From Haloactinomyces albus (GTDB taxonomy: Bacteria; Actinomycetota; Actinomycetes; Mycobacteriales; Pseudonocardiaceae): 64,000 nucleotides of DNA. The DNA lies in the NCBI RefSeq assembly GCF_031458135.1, contig NZ_JAVDXW010000001.1, forward strand, positions 4,216,001 to 4,280,000. The letters are read 5' to 3'. Every line of letters begins with the position of its first letter. Positions within the stretch are counted from its first letter, which is position 1. Positions 15,744-25,266 of this stretch are shown here, piece by piece. The translations under genes and the position numbers were made by a program. The notes under the pieces were generated by a model. It saw nothing but the letters and a program-made list of their open reading frames with translations. It was not told where the DNA came from and ran no database searches.

Positions 15744-17357
15744 GTGCGTACTGGCCGGCGTAGGCGCCCGTCCGGGCAGGCCGCCGGGCTGCTCGCTGCC
15801 ATGGCACTGACCGCCTCGTGCACGGCGGGAACCGGTGTCACCGGCGGGTCCGAACAGGGCAGCGGGAAGGCCATCAGCTACGAGGTCGGGATGATCAGCC
15901 CGCGACCGGGCGGAAATCCGGTCGACGGCGGTACCCTCACCTTCGGCGCGTACTCCGAGCCGACCGTGCTCGACCCTGCCCGCACGATCGTTGCGGGCTC
16001 CACCGGTGGTGTGTCGATGGCCGCGATCTACGACGTGCTGATGCGCTACGACACCTCATCCGGCGAGGTGGTTCCCCAGTTGGCCAAGGCGCTCGAGCAC
16101 AACGCCGATCATACGAAGTGGACACTCACGTTGCGCGACGGAGTGACCTTCAGCGATGGAACACCGCTGAATGCCGCCGCCGTGAAGTGGAGCATCGAAC
16201 GGTATGTCGAGCTCGGCGCGACCGACGCCGCGCTGTGGAGCGCGAATGTCACCGGGATCGCCACGCCGGACGAGCACGCGGTGGTGTTCCGGCTGAAACG
16301 CACCTGGCCGAGCTTCGCGTTCATGCTCGCGGGTGGCCCCGGCATGATCGTCGCACGTTCCGCGGAGGAGGAGGGATTCACTCCGGTTGGTGCGGGTCCG
16401 TTCGTCTTCGATCACCACGCCCCCGGTGAGGAGATCGTGCTGCGCTCCCGCGAGGACCACTGGGACGGTGCCGCGCACCTCGATCAGCTTCGGGTGATCT
16501 TCCTCGACTCGGCCGAGACCAGATTGGACAGCCTGCGCCAGGGCGGGATACAGGCCGGGTTCTTCCGGGATCCGCCCGCGATCGAGCAGGCGGTCGGGGA
16601 TGGTTACGCCGGTTTCATGAACCTGGTCTCACTCGGCAACGTCGCGGTGATCAACGCCGCGCCCGGTCGTCCTGGTGCCGACCCCCGGATTCGCAAGGCG
16701 ATGCATCAGGCGATCGATCCCCAGGTGATCCACGAGCGTGCCTATGCGGGTGCCGACCTCGGCAGCAAGGCCGTGTTCCCGGAGTTCTCCCGCTGGCACA
16801 CCGACACCGAGCCGCTACCGTACGATCCGAAGGCCGCACGAGCACTGGTGCACCAAGCCAAGGCCGACGGGTTCGACGGCGTCATCCGCTACACCGACGC
16901 GCAGGACCCGGCGTCCCGGGCGACGGCGTTGGCCGTGAAGTCGATGCTGGAGCGGGTCGGGTTCACGGTCGAGCTCGACCTGGTCCGGTCGGTGCCCGAC
17001 CAGATCAGCACGGTCGCGGTCGAGGGCGACTACGACGTGGCGGGCTGGGGAATCAGCTGGCGCGAAGCAGGACCGTACGCGCGGATGTTCGCCACCCTGC
17101 ACAGCGCGGGAAACCTCAGCGTCGGCATGCACACCGGTCCGGAGATGGACACGCTGATCGAACGGTTCCAACAAGCCTCCACAGCGGAGGAACAGCGTGC
17201 GGCCATGAGGGGGATCCAGCAGCTGTGGAACAAAACGGTGCCCGCCCTCGTCTACGGCCCCACGCCGGAACTGCTCACCTGGTCGACGTCGCTGCGCGGG
17301 GTCGAGGGGACGCTGAACAGCATGGTGCTGCTCGATGAGGCATGGCTCGCGCGATGA
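15744..17357 (+). CDS. ABC transporter substrate-binding lipoprotein (SBP family 5)
   Basis: A 537-residue extracytoplasmic solute-binding protein. It has an Arg-rich N-terminus, a short hydrophobic segment and a lipobox-like LTASC with Cys26, so it should be a membrane-anchored lipoprotein. The mature part shows the family-5 pattern VDGGTLTFGAYSEPTVLDPA and WTLTLRDGVTFSDGTPL near residue 125. GTG 15744 is chosen because GGAGG ends 7 bases upstream; the frame is open far upstream but without coding character. It is clearly a paralogue of the binding protein at 19450. It binds a peptide-like or other oligomeric solute for the importer encoded downstream; ligand unknown. Confidence 0.88.
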   Translation: MRTGRRRRPSGQAAGLLAAMALTASCTAGTGVTGGSEQGSGKAISYEVGMISPRPGGNPVDGGTLTFGAYSEPTVLDPARTIVAGSTGGVSMAAIYDVLMRYDTSSGEVVPQLAKALEHNADHTKWTLTLRDGVTFSDGTPLNAAAVKWSIERYVELGATDAALWSANVTGIATPDEHAVVFRLKRTWPSFAFMLAGGPGMIVARSAEEEGFTPVGAGPFVFDHHAPGEEIVLRSREDHWDGAAHLDQLRVIFLDSAETRLDSLRQGGIQAGFFRDPPAIEQAVGDGYAGFMNLVSLGNVAVINAAPGRPGADPRIRKAMHQAIDPQVIHERAYAGADLGSKAVFPEFSRWHTDTEPLPYDPKAARALVHQAKADGFDGVIRYTDAQDPASRATALAVKSMLERVGFTVELDLVRSVPDQISTVAVEGDYDVAGWGISWREAGPYARMFATLHSAGNLSVGMHTGPEMDTLIERFQQASTAEEQRAAMRGIQQLWNKTVPALVYGPTPELLTWSTSLRGVEGTLNSMVLLDEAWLAR

Positions 17358-17764
17358 ACGACCGGGAGCGGATCGTCGACGCCCTTGCCCGGCTTGCCCG
17401 TGCCACCGATGCGCGCGACTGGCACACGATCCGAACGACGTTCACCGAGGATGCCACCGGCTACGGCTGCACCGGCGTGGACCGGATCGTCGAGGTCATG
17501 CAGGCACATCTCGGTGGCTGTGGCCCCACGCAGCACCTGCTCGGAAACCACCGCGTCACCGTCGACGGCGACAACGCGAGGTCGCTGACGTACGGCCGCG
17601 TGCACCACCGAGGAGCCGCCGACAAGGCAGGCTCGTTCTTCGAGTGCATGGGCGAGTACGACGACCGCTGGGTGCGGACCTCACTCGGGTGGCGGCTTGC
17701 CCACCGGAACTTCGACATGCACATCGCTCTCGGTGATTTCACGGTCCTGCAGCCGGCCGCGTAG
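17354..17764 (+). CDS. SnoaL/NTF2-like protein
   Basis: A 136-residue protein with a cone-shaped alpha+beta NTF2 fold pattern: an N-terminal helix MNDRERIVDALARLARATDARDW-type, FTEDATGYG, then strands ending SLGWRLAHRNFDMH. ATG 17354 overlaps the stop of the binding-protein gene (ATGA); an in-frame ATG at 17342 is possible but less likely. Proteins of this shape are isomerases, hydratases or binding proteins, and delta5-3-ketosteroid isomerase belongs to the same superfamily. No catalytic residues can be assigned with confidence, so the function is open. Confidence 0.75.
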   Translation: MNDRERIVDALARLARATDARDWHTIRTTFTEDATGYGCTGVDRIVEVMQAHLGGCGPTQHLLGNHRVTVDGDNARSLTYGRVHHRGAADKAGSFFECMGEYDDRWVRTSLGWRLAHRNFDMHIALGDFTVLQPAA

Positions 17765-17954
17765 CCGGGCGGCAGGCGAGCAAGCGCATCGAGGAGCGTA
17801 AGCGGCCCCTGGACCCCTTCGCCGGACTGACTGCGCACGGCTCCCGATGACCGGGATCGCGCCGCTGCGCCGGTGCGTCACCTGACACCGTGGGCTCGCC
17901 GGTGGCCCGGTCAGCGGGTGCACCGCTCGCCGACACCGCAAGAGGTGGATCTCG

Positions 17955-19274
17955 ATGACGCAGTCACCCGCATTTCCGCGCAACCAGCAGCGCACCGCCC
18001 GGGCCGCATTCGGGCAGTTCGATCCCGGCCAGGCCCGGCGCATCTTCGCCAGAGAGCACGATTCCGGTCACGAGCCGATCGTGCTCGAGGTCGCACCGCG
18101 CACGTACTTCCTGCAGCCGGGCATGGTCAACGTCGCCCTGTTCGAGACCGACGAGGGACTGGTGCTCGTCGACTGCGGCTGCGCGGGCGACGGTCCCGCG
18201 TTGCTGCGAGCTGTCCGCTCGATCAGTGCGAAACCACTGCACACGGTCGTCTTCACGCACGGGCACATCGATCACGCCTTCGGCCTGTGGTCCTTCCTCG
18301 ACGCCGGCGAGCGTCCGGAGATCATCGCTCACGAGAACGTCCCCGCACACTTCGACCGCTACCGCAGGACCGCCGGCCTGAACGCGCGGATCAACGGCCA
18401 GCTACCCGGCCGGAACGGCAAGGCCTGGCCTGTCGACGAGTCCGACTTCGACTGGCCGACCAGGGTGTTCCGGGACAGCCTCACCCTCACGGTGGGCGGG
18501 GAGCGGTTCGAGCTGCGGCACGGCAAGGGCGAAACCGACGACGCGACCTGGGTCTGGGCGCCCGAGCGCGGGACGATCGCGGCGGGTGACCTCGTGACCG
18601 GCTACCTGCCCAATGCGGGCAACCCGAAGAAGGTGCAGCGCTACGCCGAGGAGTGGGCCGAAGCCGCGGACGAGATGGCCGCGCTGGCCCCCGAAGTGAT
18701 CATTCCCGGGCACGGGGATCCGGTCAGCGGAGTCGAGCAGATTTCCGACGAGCTGCACGCGATGGCCCGGTATCTGCGCCACATCGTCGACCACGCGCTG
18801 GCCGGACTCAACGCCGGCCAAGCGCATGACGAGATCGTGGACAGCCTGCGTATCCCCGCCGAGCTCGCCGAGCATCCCCGCCTGCAAGCCCGGTACGACA
18901 AGCCGGAGTTCCTCTGCCGCAACGTCATTCGCCGCTACAGCGGTTGGTGGGACGGCAGACCCGCCAACCTGTTGCCCGCACCTGCGAGTGATCGCGCCGC
19001 CGAGATCGCGAGTCTCGCCGGTGGCGCGGATGTACTGATCGAGCGGGCCTACCAATTGGCAGGCACGGACCTGCGCCTTGCCTGCCACCTCGCCGAGTGG
19101 GCCTTCCTCGCCGAGCCCGGCGACGCGCGCGCTCAGCAGTGCTACACCGAGGTTCTCGAACAGCGCGCGCAGGCCGAGCCCGCGCTGATGGCCCAGGTCA
19201 ACTTCCGGGTCAGCCGGGCATGGGCGCGCCGAGCACGGGAGGCGCACGGCACGGCGGAAGGGGAGCCGCGGTGA
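17955..19274 (+). CDS. Alkyl-sulfatase-like metallo-beta-lactamase-fold hydrolase
   Basis: A 439-residue protein. The N-terminal MBL domain carries FTHGHIDHAFG near residue 100 (zinc ligands HxHxDH), a further metal ligand Glu/Asp in FELRHGKGETDDATWVW near 185, and IIPGHGDP near 250. The middle RYLRHIVDHALAGLNAG and the segment FLCRNVIRRYSGWWDG near 320 are the alkyl-sulfatase dimerisation domain signature, found in SdsA1/Pisa1-type enzymes. No signal peptide is seen. The family cleaves alkyl or aryl sulfate esters; here it lies between two transporter binding-protein genes, which suggests that the imported solute could carry a sulfate or similar ester. That link is inference. Confidence 0.82.
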   Translation: MTQSPAFPRNQQRTARAAFGQFDPGQARRIFAREHDSGHEPIVLEVAPRTYFLQPGMVNVALFETDEGLVLVDCGCAGDGPALLRAVRSISAKPLHTVVFTHGHIDHAFGLWSFLDAGERPEIIAHENVPAHFDRYRRTAGLNARINGQLPGRNGKAWPVDESDFDWPTRVFRDSLTLTVGGERFELRHGKGETDDATWVWAPERGTIAAGDLVTGYLPNAGNPKKVQRYAEEWAEAADEMAALAPEVIIPGHGDPVSGVEQISDELHAMARYLRHIVDHALAGLNAGQAHDEIVDSLRIPAELAEHPRLQARYDKPEFLCRNVIRRYSGWWDGRPANLLPAPASDRAAEIASLAGGADVLIERAYQLAGTDLRLACHLAEWAFLAEPGDARAQQCYTEVLEQRAQAEPALMAQVNFRVSRAWARRAREAHGTAEGEPR

Positions 19275-19449
19275 TCGGATCCGGACCTGCGGGAAGTCGA
19301 GTTCCCGTTCAGTGGGACATGTCACTTCCCGGTGCTGAAGCGACCGTAGCGTGCACTGCGGAACGACCCCCACATCCACGAATCCCGCGCGGTCGTATCC
19401 GCGCGGATCGGCTGTCTCTTCGGCGTGAACGCCTTCGATTGGAGCTCAC

Positions 19450-21060
19450 ATGAGGCTTCCCCGTTCTGGACGCTGGCGTGCGGCACTCGCCCTCGCGGCG
19501 AGTGCCATGGTGGTGTCGGCGTGCGCGACTCCCGGTGCGGAGCCGGAGCAGGACGCCGGGCAGGATCCGCAGTACCAGGTCGGCATCATCGGAGCCGACC
19601 AGCAGCAGGGGCAGCCGGTCGACGGTGGCACGCTGACGATCGCGGCCTACTCGGAAGCCCGCAGTCTCGATCCGGCGAAGACCATCCCCACCGGGTCCTC
19701 CGGCGGTACCGCACTCGCCGCCGTCTATGACGTGCTGATGCGCTACGACCCGGAAAGCGGCACCTACGAGCCGTGGCTGGCCGAGTCGCTCGAGTCGAAC
19801 GCGGACGACACGACCTGGACGTTGACGCTGCGCGAGGGCGTGCGCTTCAGCGACGGCACGCCACTGGACGCCAAGGCGGTGGTCGGCAGCATCCAGCGGT
19901 ACATGCAGAAAAACGGCTTCGGTACCAAGTTGCTCGACGCGAGCCTGGAGCGCATGCGCACGCCCGACCCGCGAACCGTGCTCTTCGAGCTGACCCGGCC
20001 ATGGGCGAAATTCCCGAACGTGCTGGGCGCAGGGGCCGGCATGATCGTAGCGCCCGCGGCCTACGCCGGTGAGCAGTTCACACCGATCGGCGCGGGACCG
20101 TTCCAGCTGGAGCGCTACGCGCCGGGGGAGGAACTCGTCCTCGCCGCACGCGCCGGCTACTGGCAGGACACGGTGCACCTGGATCGGCTGCGCTTCGTCT
20201 GGTACCAGGGACCCGACGCCAAGCTGGGCGCGCTGCGTTCCGGATCGGTGGACATGGCGTACCTGCGCGACCCGAAAGCCGTCGACGATGCGCGCGCCGA
20301 GGGCTACGGCGGCTATATGGCGGTGAACAGCCTCGGTAACCAGATCACCATCAACAACCGGGAAGGTACGCCAGGGGCCGATCCCCGAGTCCGCAAGGCG
20401 ATCGCGCTTGCCCTGCGGCCCGAGCTGAACTATCGCAGGGCCTACGACGGTGCCGGCCTCCCCGGCAAGGACATCTTCCAGCCGGCGTCCCGTTGGCACG
20501 TGTCCGGTGTGACACCCCCGCCGACCGATACCGCTCGTGCCCGGAAACTGCTCGAGCAGGCCAAGGCGGACGGCTATGACGGCACGATCAGCTACCTGGA
20601 CTCCAATGATCCGGCATCCCGGGCGGAGGCGCTCGCGGCGAAGGCGGCACTGGAGAAGGTCGGGTTCACTGTCCGGCTCGACTTCGCGCGCTCCATCGCC
20701 GAGCAGATCAAGCGGATCTATGTGGACCACGACTACGAGCTCGCCAAGAACGCCACCAGCGTGCCCGAGGCCGACCCGCTGTCCAGGTTGTACAGCTTCC
20801 TGCACAGCGAGTCCAACACGAATCCCAGCGGTTACGCCAATCCGAGGATGGACGAGCTGCTGGTGCAGTTGCAGGCTGCTGATTCGGTCGAGAAACGCAA
20901 GGCGGTCCTCGCCGATATCGAACGGCTCTGGTGGCAGGACGTACCCAGCGTTCCGCTCGGTGCTGCGGCCCAGTTCATGGCATGGCAGGACACGGTGCGC
21001 GGCGTTGTGCCGACGCAGTACGCCATGCTGCTGTTCGGCAAGGCATGGGTCGGCAAATGA
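19450..21060 (+). CDS. ABC transporter substrate-binding lipoprotein (SBP family 5), second copy
   Basis: A 536-residue binding protein with a lipoprotein signal (MRLPRSGRWRAALALAASA..., lipobox VVSAC, Cys25). The family-5 motif is VDGGTLTIAAYSEARSLDPAK near residue 58, and WTLTLREGVRFSDGTPL near 120 parallels the first copy. Both copies also share AVYDVLMRYD-type and DPRVRKAI-type blocks, so they are paralogues. It directly precedes the permease gene (ATGA overlap), so this copy is the one built into the transporter operon. The 175-base gap before it holds inverted repeats (CGGGAA/TTCCCG at 19290-19307 and GACATGTC at 19316-19323) that could be regulatory. Confidence 0.9.
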   Translation: MRLPRSGRWRAALALAASAMVVSACATPGAEPEQDAGQDPQYQVGIIGADQQQGQPVDGGTLTIAAYSEARSLDPAKTIPTGSSGGTALAAVYDVLMRYDPESGTYEPWLAESLESNADDTTWTLTLREGVRFSDGTPLDAKAVVGSIQRYMQKNGFGTKLLDASLERMRTPDPRTVLFELTRPWAKFPNVLGAGAGMIVAPAAYAGEQFTPIGAGPFQLERYAPGEELVLAARAGYWQDTVHLDRLRFVWYQGPDAKLGALRSGSVDMAYLRDPKAVDDARAEGYGGYMAVNSLGNQITINNREGTPGADPRVRKAIALALRPELNYRRAYDGAGLPGKDIFQPASRWHVSGVTPPPTDTARARKLLEQAKADGYDGTISYLDSNDPASRAEALAAKAALEKVGFTVRLDFARSIAEQIKRIYVDHDYELAKNATSVPEADPLSRLYSFLHSESNTNPSGYANPRMDELLVQLQAADSVEKRKAVLADIERLWWQDVPSVPLGAAAQFMAWQDTVRGVVPTQYAMLLFGKAWVGK

Positions 21061-22010
21061 TCCGGCAACTCGGAGTCAAACTGGCCGAACTGGTCGGTGT
21101 CCTGCTGATCGTGAGCTTCGGCGTGTTCCTGCTCGTTGCCTTTCTGCCGGGTGATCCGGCCGTCGCGATTCTCGGTAAGGGCCATCCGCCGGAGGCCTAC
21201 GCCGAGGTGCGCGCACAGCTCGGGCTGAACCAGCCGGTGCTCGAGCGCTACCTGAACTGGCTGGGTGGGGTGTTGACCGGCGACCTCGGCCAGTCCCTGG
21301 TGCCGCCGCAGAGCGAGGTGATCGACCGGGTGCTCGCCGCGTTGCCGGTGAGCGTGGAACTGGCCGTCCTCGGTCTGCTGATCGCGGTGGTCGTGTCGGT
21401 TCCGCTGGCCATGTGGTCGGCCTACCACGAGGGTGGCCGGGTGGACCGGCTGATCAGCGCAGGCATGTTCGGAGTCCTGTCGGTGCCCAGCTTCCTGGCC
21501 GGACTCCTCCTGATCATGGTGGCGGTCAACGGCCTCGGCTGGTTCCCGCGTGCGGAGTGGGTCCGGCTCAGCGAGGGGCTCTTCGCCAACCTGCACCACG
21601 CGATCCTGCCCGCCATCACGATCAGCTTGGTGGAGATGGCGATGTTCACCCGGGTACTGCGCAACGATCTCATCGTCACGCTGCGGGAGGACTACATCCT
21701 GGCCTCGCACGCCAAGGGCATGCCACCGCTGCGCATCCTGCTGTCCGACGCACTGCGACCTTCCTCGTTCTCGCTGGTGACGCTGCTCGGGCTGAGCCTG
21801 GGCAGGCTTATCGGGAGCACGGTGATCGTGGAGTACCTGTTCGCGCTGCCCGGTATGGGATCGCTGGTGGTGAACGCGGCCAGCCAGGGTGATTACCCGA
21901 TGGTGCAAGGAGTGGTACTCGCTATCGCCGTCATTTACGTACTGACCAACGCGGTTATCGACCTGTCCTATGGCTACCTTGACCCGAGGATCCGTCGTGC
22001 TCACGTCTGA
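21057..22010 (+). CDS. ABC transporter permease, DppB type
   Basis: A 317-residue inner-membrane permease with about six hydrophobic helices, starting MIRQLGVKLAELVGVLLIVS. The loop LPGDPAVAILG and the C-terminal LEYxFxxPGxG-like segment VEYLFALPGMGSLV near residue 265 are typical of DppB/OppB. ATG 21057 overlaps the TGA of the binding-protein gene. It forms the transmembrane pore with the DppC-type protein encoded next. EAA-like coupling sequence DYILASHAKGMPPLRIL near residue 215 contacts the ATPases. Confidence 0.9.
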   Translation: MIRQLGVKLAELVGVLLIVSFGVFLLVAFLPGDPAVAILGKGHPPEAYAEVRAQLGLNQPVLERYLNWLGGVLTGDLGQSLVPPQSEVIDRVLAALPVSVELAVLGLLIAVVVSVPLAMWSAYHEGGRVDRLISAGMFGVLSVPSFLAGLLLIMVAVNGLGWFPRAEWVRLSEGLFANLHHAILPAITISLVEMAMFTRVLRNDLIVTLREDYILASHAKGMPPLRILLSDALRPSSFSLVTLLGLSLGRLIGSTVIVEYLFALPGMGSLVVNAASQGDYPMVQGVVLAIAVIYVLTNAVIDLSYGYLDPRIRRAHV

Positions 22011-23067
22011 CACCACATCCACGCAGCACAGCCTGCACAGTCCACTCGCGCAGGCCCGTCCTCGGCCGTGGCGCACGAAGGGCATCCCCGCCGGCCTGCT
22101 CGTCGCCGGGTTGGCGCTGGTGCTCTTCGCCGGCGTGACGGGAGCGATCATCGTGCCTGTCCGGGCGATGCTCTTCGTCGTCGGGCTGGCCGCGGTCGCC
22201 ATCGGTGGCTCCCGGCTCGGCAAGGCCGTGTTCGGCAGCGCCTTCGATCTCACCTACTGGTTCAGCGTCGGCTGGCTCGTCCTGCTCGGGCTGCTGGCCG
22301 CCGCGGCGCCATGGCTTCCGCTGGCCGAGCATGTCGATGTGGCAGGCACGCTCGACGAGCCCAGCTACGCCCGGCCGGAGCTGCTGTCCGAGCATCCACT
22401 GGGCACCAACAACTTCGGGCTCGACCTGCTCGCACGCTCGATCCACGGGGCGCGAACCTCGCTGATCATTGCCCTGTCGGCAATCGCGATCGGAACCATC
22501 GTGGGCGGTGCGATCGGCATCCTCGCGGGCTATTTCCGGCGGGGAGTCGACAGGATGGTGGTGGTCGGCACCAACGCGTTGCTGGCTGTTCCCCCGCTCA
22601 TCCTGCTGATCGCGTTGGCATCGGTGCTCGAACCGAACCTGCGCAATGTCGCGATCGCCCTGTCCTTGCTGACGATTCCGAACATGGTCCGGTTGGCGAG
22701 GGCGAACACGATGGCGTTCACGCAGCGGGAGTTCGTGCTCGCCGCTCAGGCCATGGGTGCCTCGCGGCTACGGGTGATGACCCGGGAACTGCTGCCCAAC
22801 GTGCTCCTGCCGGTGCTGTCCATGGCGATGGTGATGATCTCCGTGCTCGTGGTGGCCGAGGCATCGTTGAGCTTCCTGGGTCTCGGCGTCAAACCACCCG
22901 AACCGACCTGGGGAAACATGATCGCCGAAGGGCGGGGAACGGTCTTTCGGGAGCACCCGCACGTGGTGCTCGTTCCCGGCGTCTTCCTTTTCCTGACCGT
23001 GTTCGCCTTCAACCTCGTCGGGGAACGGGCGCGAAAGCGATGGGACCCGCGGAGCGCGAAGCTATGA
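21997..23067 (+). CDS. ABC transporter permease, DppC type
   Basis: A 356-residue permease. An N-terminal cytoplasmic stretch is followed by two hydrophobic segments, and then the DppC core: HPLGTNNFGLDLLARSIHGA near residue 125, the coupling helix EFVLAAQAMGASRLRVM near 245 and LSFLGLGVKPPEPTWGNM near 290. GTG 21997 with GAGG 7 bases before it is preferred; an in-frame ATG at 21970 would overlap the dppB-like gene by 41 bases. The protein is longer at its N-terminus than the usual 290-300 residues because of the extra pair of hydrophobic segments (about residues 20-100). Confidence 0.88.
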   Translation: MLTSDTTSTQHSLHSPLAQARPRPWRTKGIPAGLLVAGLALVLFAGVTGAIIVPVRAMLFVVGLAAVAIGGSRLGKAVFGSAFDLTYWFSVGWLVLLGLLAAAAPWLPLAEHVDVAGTLDEPSYARPELLSEHPLGTNNFGLDLLARSIHGARTSLIIALSAIAIGTIVGGAIGILAGYFRRGVDRMVVVGTNALLAVPPLILLIALASVLEPNLRNVAIALSLLTIPNMVRLARANTMAFTQREFVLAAQAMGASRLRVMTRELLPNVLLPVLSMAMVMISVLVVAEASLSFLGLGVKPPEPTWGNMIAEGRGTVFREHPHVVLVPGVFLFLTVFAFNLVGERARKRWDPRSAKL

Positions 23068-24113
23068 GCACACCACTACTCGAAGTGCGGGACCTGCACA
23101 CCGTTTTTCACACGGCACGCGGCGACGTGCACGCCGTCAACGAGGTGTCGCTGAGCCTCGCCCCGGGCGAGACGCTGGGCATCGTCGGTGAGTCCGGCTC
23201 CGGCAAGTCGGTACTCGGTCGCACGATCATGGGGCTGATCTCGGGCAGCAGGGAGGTCTCGATCACCGGTGATGTCACGGTGAAGGGGCACCACGTGCAC
23301 GACATGCCCGTCACCCGGCGCAGGCACCTGTGGGGCACCGATATTGCCATGGTCTTCCAGGACCCGATGACCTCGTTGAACCCGGTCAAGAAGGTGGGTA
23401 AGCACCTGACCGAGGCGCTGCGGCTGCACCTGCGGATGGACAGGGCCCAAGCGGCACAGCGGGCTGTGGAACTGCTGCGGCAGGTCGGCATTCCCGAACC
23501 CGAGCGGCGGCTGGCGCAGTATCCACACGAGCTCTCCGGTGGAATGCGCCAGCGGGTGGTCATCGCGATGGCGCTGGCCTGTGGTCCGGATCTGCTCATC
23601 GCCGACGAACCCACCACCGCACTGGACGTCACGGTGCAGAAACAGATCCTGGACCTGCTCGAGTCGCTGAGCACGCAGCTGGACATGGCGACCATCCTGA
23701 TCAGTCACGACCTGGGCGTGGTGGCCGGGCGCACGGATCGGGTGGCGGTGATGTACGCCGGAGAAGTGATCGAGTCCGCGGATACCAAGCGGATCTTCGA
23801 CGCGCCGCGGCACCCCTACACCGAGGCGCTGGCCGAGTCCATCCCACGGCTGGACAATCCGCCGCACACCATGTTGCGGACGATCAGCGGCCAGCCGGCG
23901 AACCTGCTCGAGGAGCCGCGAGGGTGCCGGTTCGCGCCGCGCTGCCGGTACGCACAGGACGTCTGCACCGAGAACGAGCCGGCGCTGACCGGGATCGAGG
24001 CCGGCGGTGCCGAATCGGGGCAGGGCAGTGTCGCCTGCCATTTCCCCCTTGATCGGGCCGCCGAGAGTACCGGCGGCCCGCCCCGTGAGACCGCTGACAG
24101 TATGGAGAGTTGA
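23064..24113 (+). CDS. ABC transporter ATP-binding protein, DppD type
   Basis: A 349-residue ATPase. Walker A is GESGSGKS near residue 38, the Q-loop is in MVFQDPMTSLNP near 95, the ABC signature is ELSGGMRQR near 160, Walker B is LLIADEPTTALD near 180, and the H-loop is ISHDLGVV. The C-terminal oligopeptide domain has GCRFAPRCRYAQDVC, the Cys cluster usual for this class. ATG 23064 overlaps the permease stop. With the DppF-type protein it powers the importer. Confidence 0.92.
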   Translation: MSTPLLEVRDLHTVFHTARGDVHAVNEVSLSLAPGETLGIVGESGSGKSVLGRTIMGLISGSREVSITGDVTVKGHHVHDMPVTRRRHLWGTDIAMVFQDPMTSLNPVKKVGKHLTEALRLHLRMDRAQAAQRAVELLRQVGIPEPERRLAQYPHELSGGMRQRVVIAMALACGPDLLIADEPTTALDVTVQKQILDLLESLSTQLDMATILISHDLGVVAGRTDRVAVMYAGEVIESADTKRIFDAPRHPYTEALAESIPRLDNPPHTMLRTISGQPANLLEEPRGCRFAPRCRYAQDVCTENEPALTGIEAGGAESGQGSVACHFPLDRAAESTGGPPRETADSMES

Positions 24114-24115
24114 GC

Positions 24116-25099
24116 ATGGCAGGTAGCGGCACGGCGCACATGCGCTCGGTGGATTCGAGGGCGCTCACCGTCAGCGATCTGGTCGTTCGGTTCCCGGCGG
24201 GCCGGAAGCAGAAGGTGCATGCCGTCTCGGGACTGAACCTGGATCTCGTGCCCGGTGAGACGGTGGGCATCCTCGGCGAGTCCGGCTGCGGCAAGTCCAG
24301 CGCGGGCCGCGCGATGATGCAGCTGCCCGCGCCGACCTCGGGCTCGGTGCGACTCGGCGATGTCGAGCTGACCGAACTGAGCCCCAGGGCCCTGCGGCAG
24401 GCACGGGCGAAAATACAGATGATCATGCAGGACCCCGTTTCGTCACTGAACCCGCGCCGCAAGGTCGCCGATCTCGTCGGCGAGGGACTGGCGATCTGGG
24501 GTTACCAGGGCACGGATCGCAAGGCCGAGATCGAGCGGACCTTGCACGCGGTCGGGCTCGATCCGGCCGTGGTCTGGGATCGCAGGCCGCACGAGATGTC
24601 CGGCGGGCAGTGCCAGCGGGTGTGCATCGCGCGGGCGCTGATGCTCGATCCCGATGTGCTCATCTGTGACGAACCTGTGTCCAGTTTGGACGTGTCCGTG
24701 CAGGCGCAGATCCTCAACCTGCTGGAGCGCACCAAGCAGCGCTACGGCTTGAGCTTGCTGTTCATCGCGCACGACGTCGCCGCCGTGAAGAACATCAGTG
24801 ATCGCGCGATGGTGCTCTACCTCGGCAAGACCTGTGAGGTGCTGCCCTCGGCGAACATGCACGTGCGCTCGGTGCACCCGTACACCCGGCTGCTGCTGAG
24901 CTCCATCCCCGATGCCGTACGAGAAGCGGCGGATCAGGGGACCCGGTCGGTGTCGAACGAGCTGCCGTCACCGCTTGCGCCGCCGTCCGGCTGTCGGTTC
25001 CGCACCCGCTGCCCGTTGGCGACCGAGCAGTGCGCCGAAGCCGAGCCCACCCTGCGCGAGGTCGGTGACGGGCACTACGTGGCCTGCCACAACGTATAG
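24116..25099 (+). CDS. ABC transporter ATP-binding protein, DppF type
   Basis: A 327-residue ATPase that closes the importer operon, two bases after the DppD-type gene. Walker A GESGCGKSSAGRAMM lies near residue 58, Q-loop MIMQDPVSSLNPRRK near 102, signature MSGGQCQRV near 160, Walker B VLICDEPVSSLD near 180 and the C-terminal GCRFRTRCPLATEQC. ATG 24116 follows GGAGAG. No other gene follows on this strand; a 9-base-stem hairpin lies at 25220-25251. Confidence 0.92.
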   Translation: MAGSGTAHMRSVDSRALTVSDLVVRFPAGRKQKVHAVSGLNLDLVPGETVGILGESGCGKSSAGRAMMQLPAPTSGSVRLGDVELTELSPRALRQARAKIQMIMQDPVSSLNPRRKVADLVGEGLAIWGYQGTDRKAEIERTLHAVGLDPAVVWDRRPHEMSGGQCQRVCIARALMLDPDVLICDEPVSSLDVSVQAQILNLLERTKQRYGLSLLFIAHDVAAVKNISDRAMVLYLGKTCEVLPSANMHVRSVHPYTRLLLSSIPDAVREAADQGTRSVSNELPSPLAPPSGCRFRTRCPLATEQCAEAEPTLREVGDGHYVACHNV

Positions 25100-25219
25100 C
25101 GGCTGCGCGCGTACACACCCGTTTCTTCTTGCGCACGGTGTGGTGCGGCGAATATCGGCGATGGTGCCGTTCTTCCCGGACGAGTCGTGCCGGTCGACCA
25201 CGGCCAGTACCCGGCCCCT

Positions 25220-25251
25220 CGGTGCGCATGGTGGTGGGGCTGTGCGCACCG
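25220..25251. terminator. Possible terminator hairpin between the ABC operon and creatinase
   Basis: CGGTGCGCA pairs with TGCGCACCG (9 bases) across a 14-base loop, in the 167-base gap between convergent genes. The long loop and lack of a T-run make it only a weak candidate. Confidence 0.35.
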
Positions 25252-25266
25252 GGGGTTGGGGTGGTT

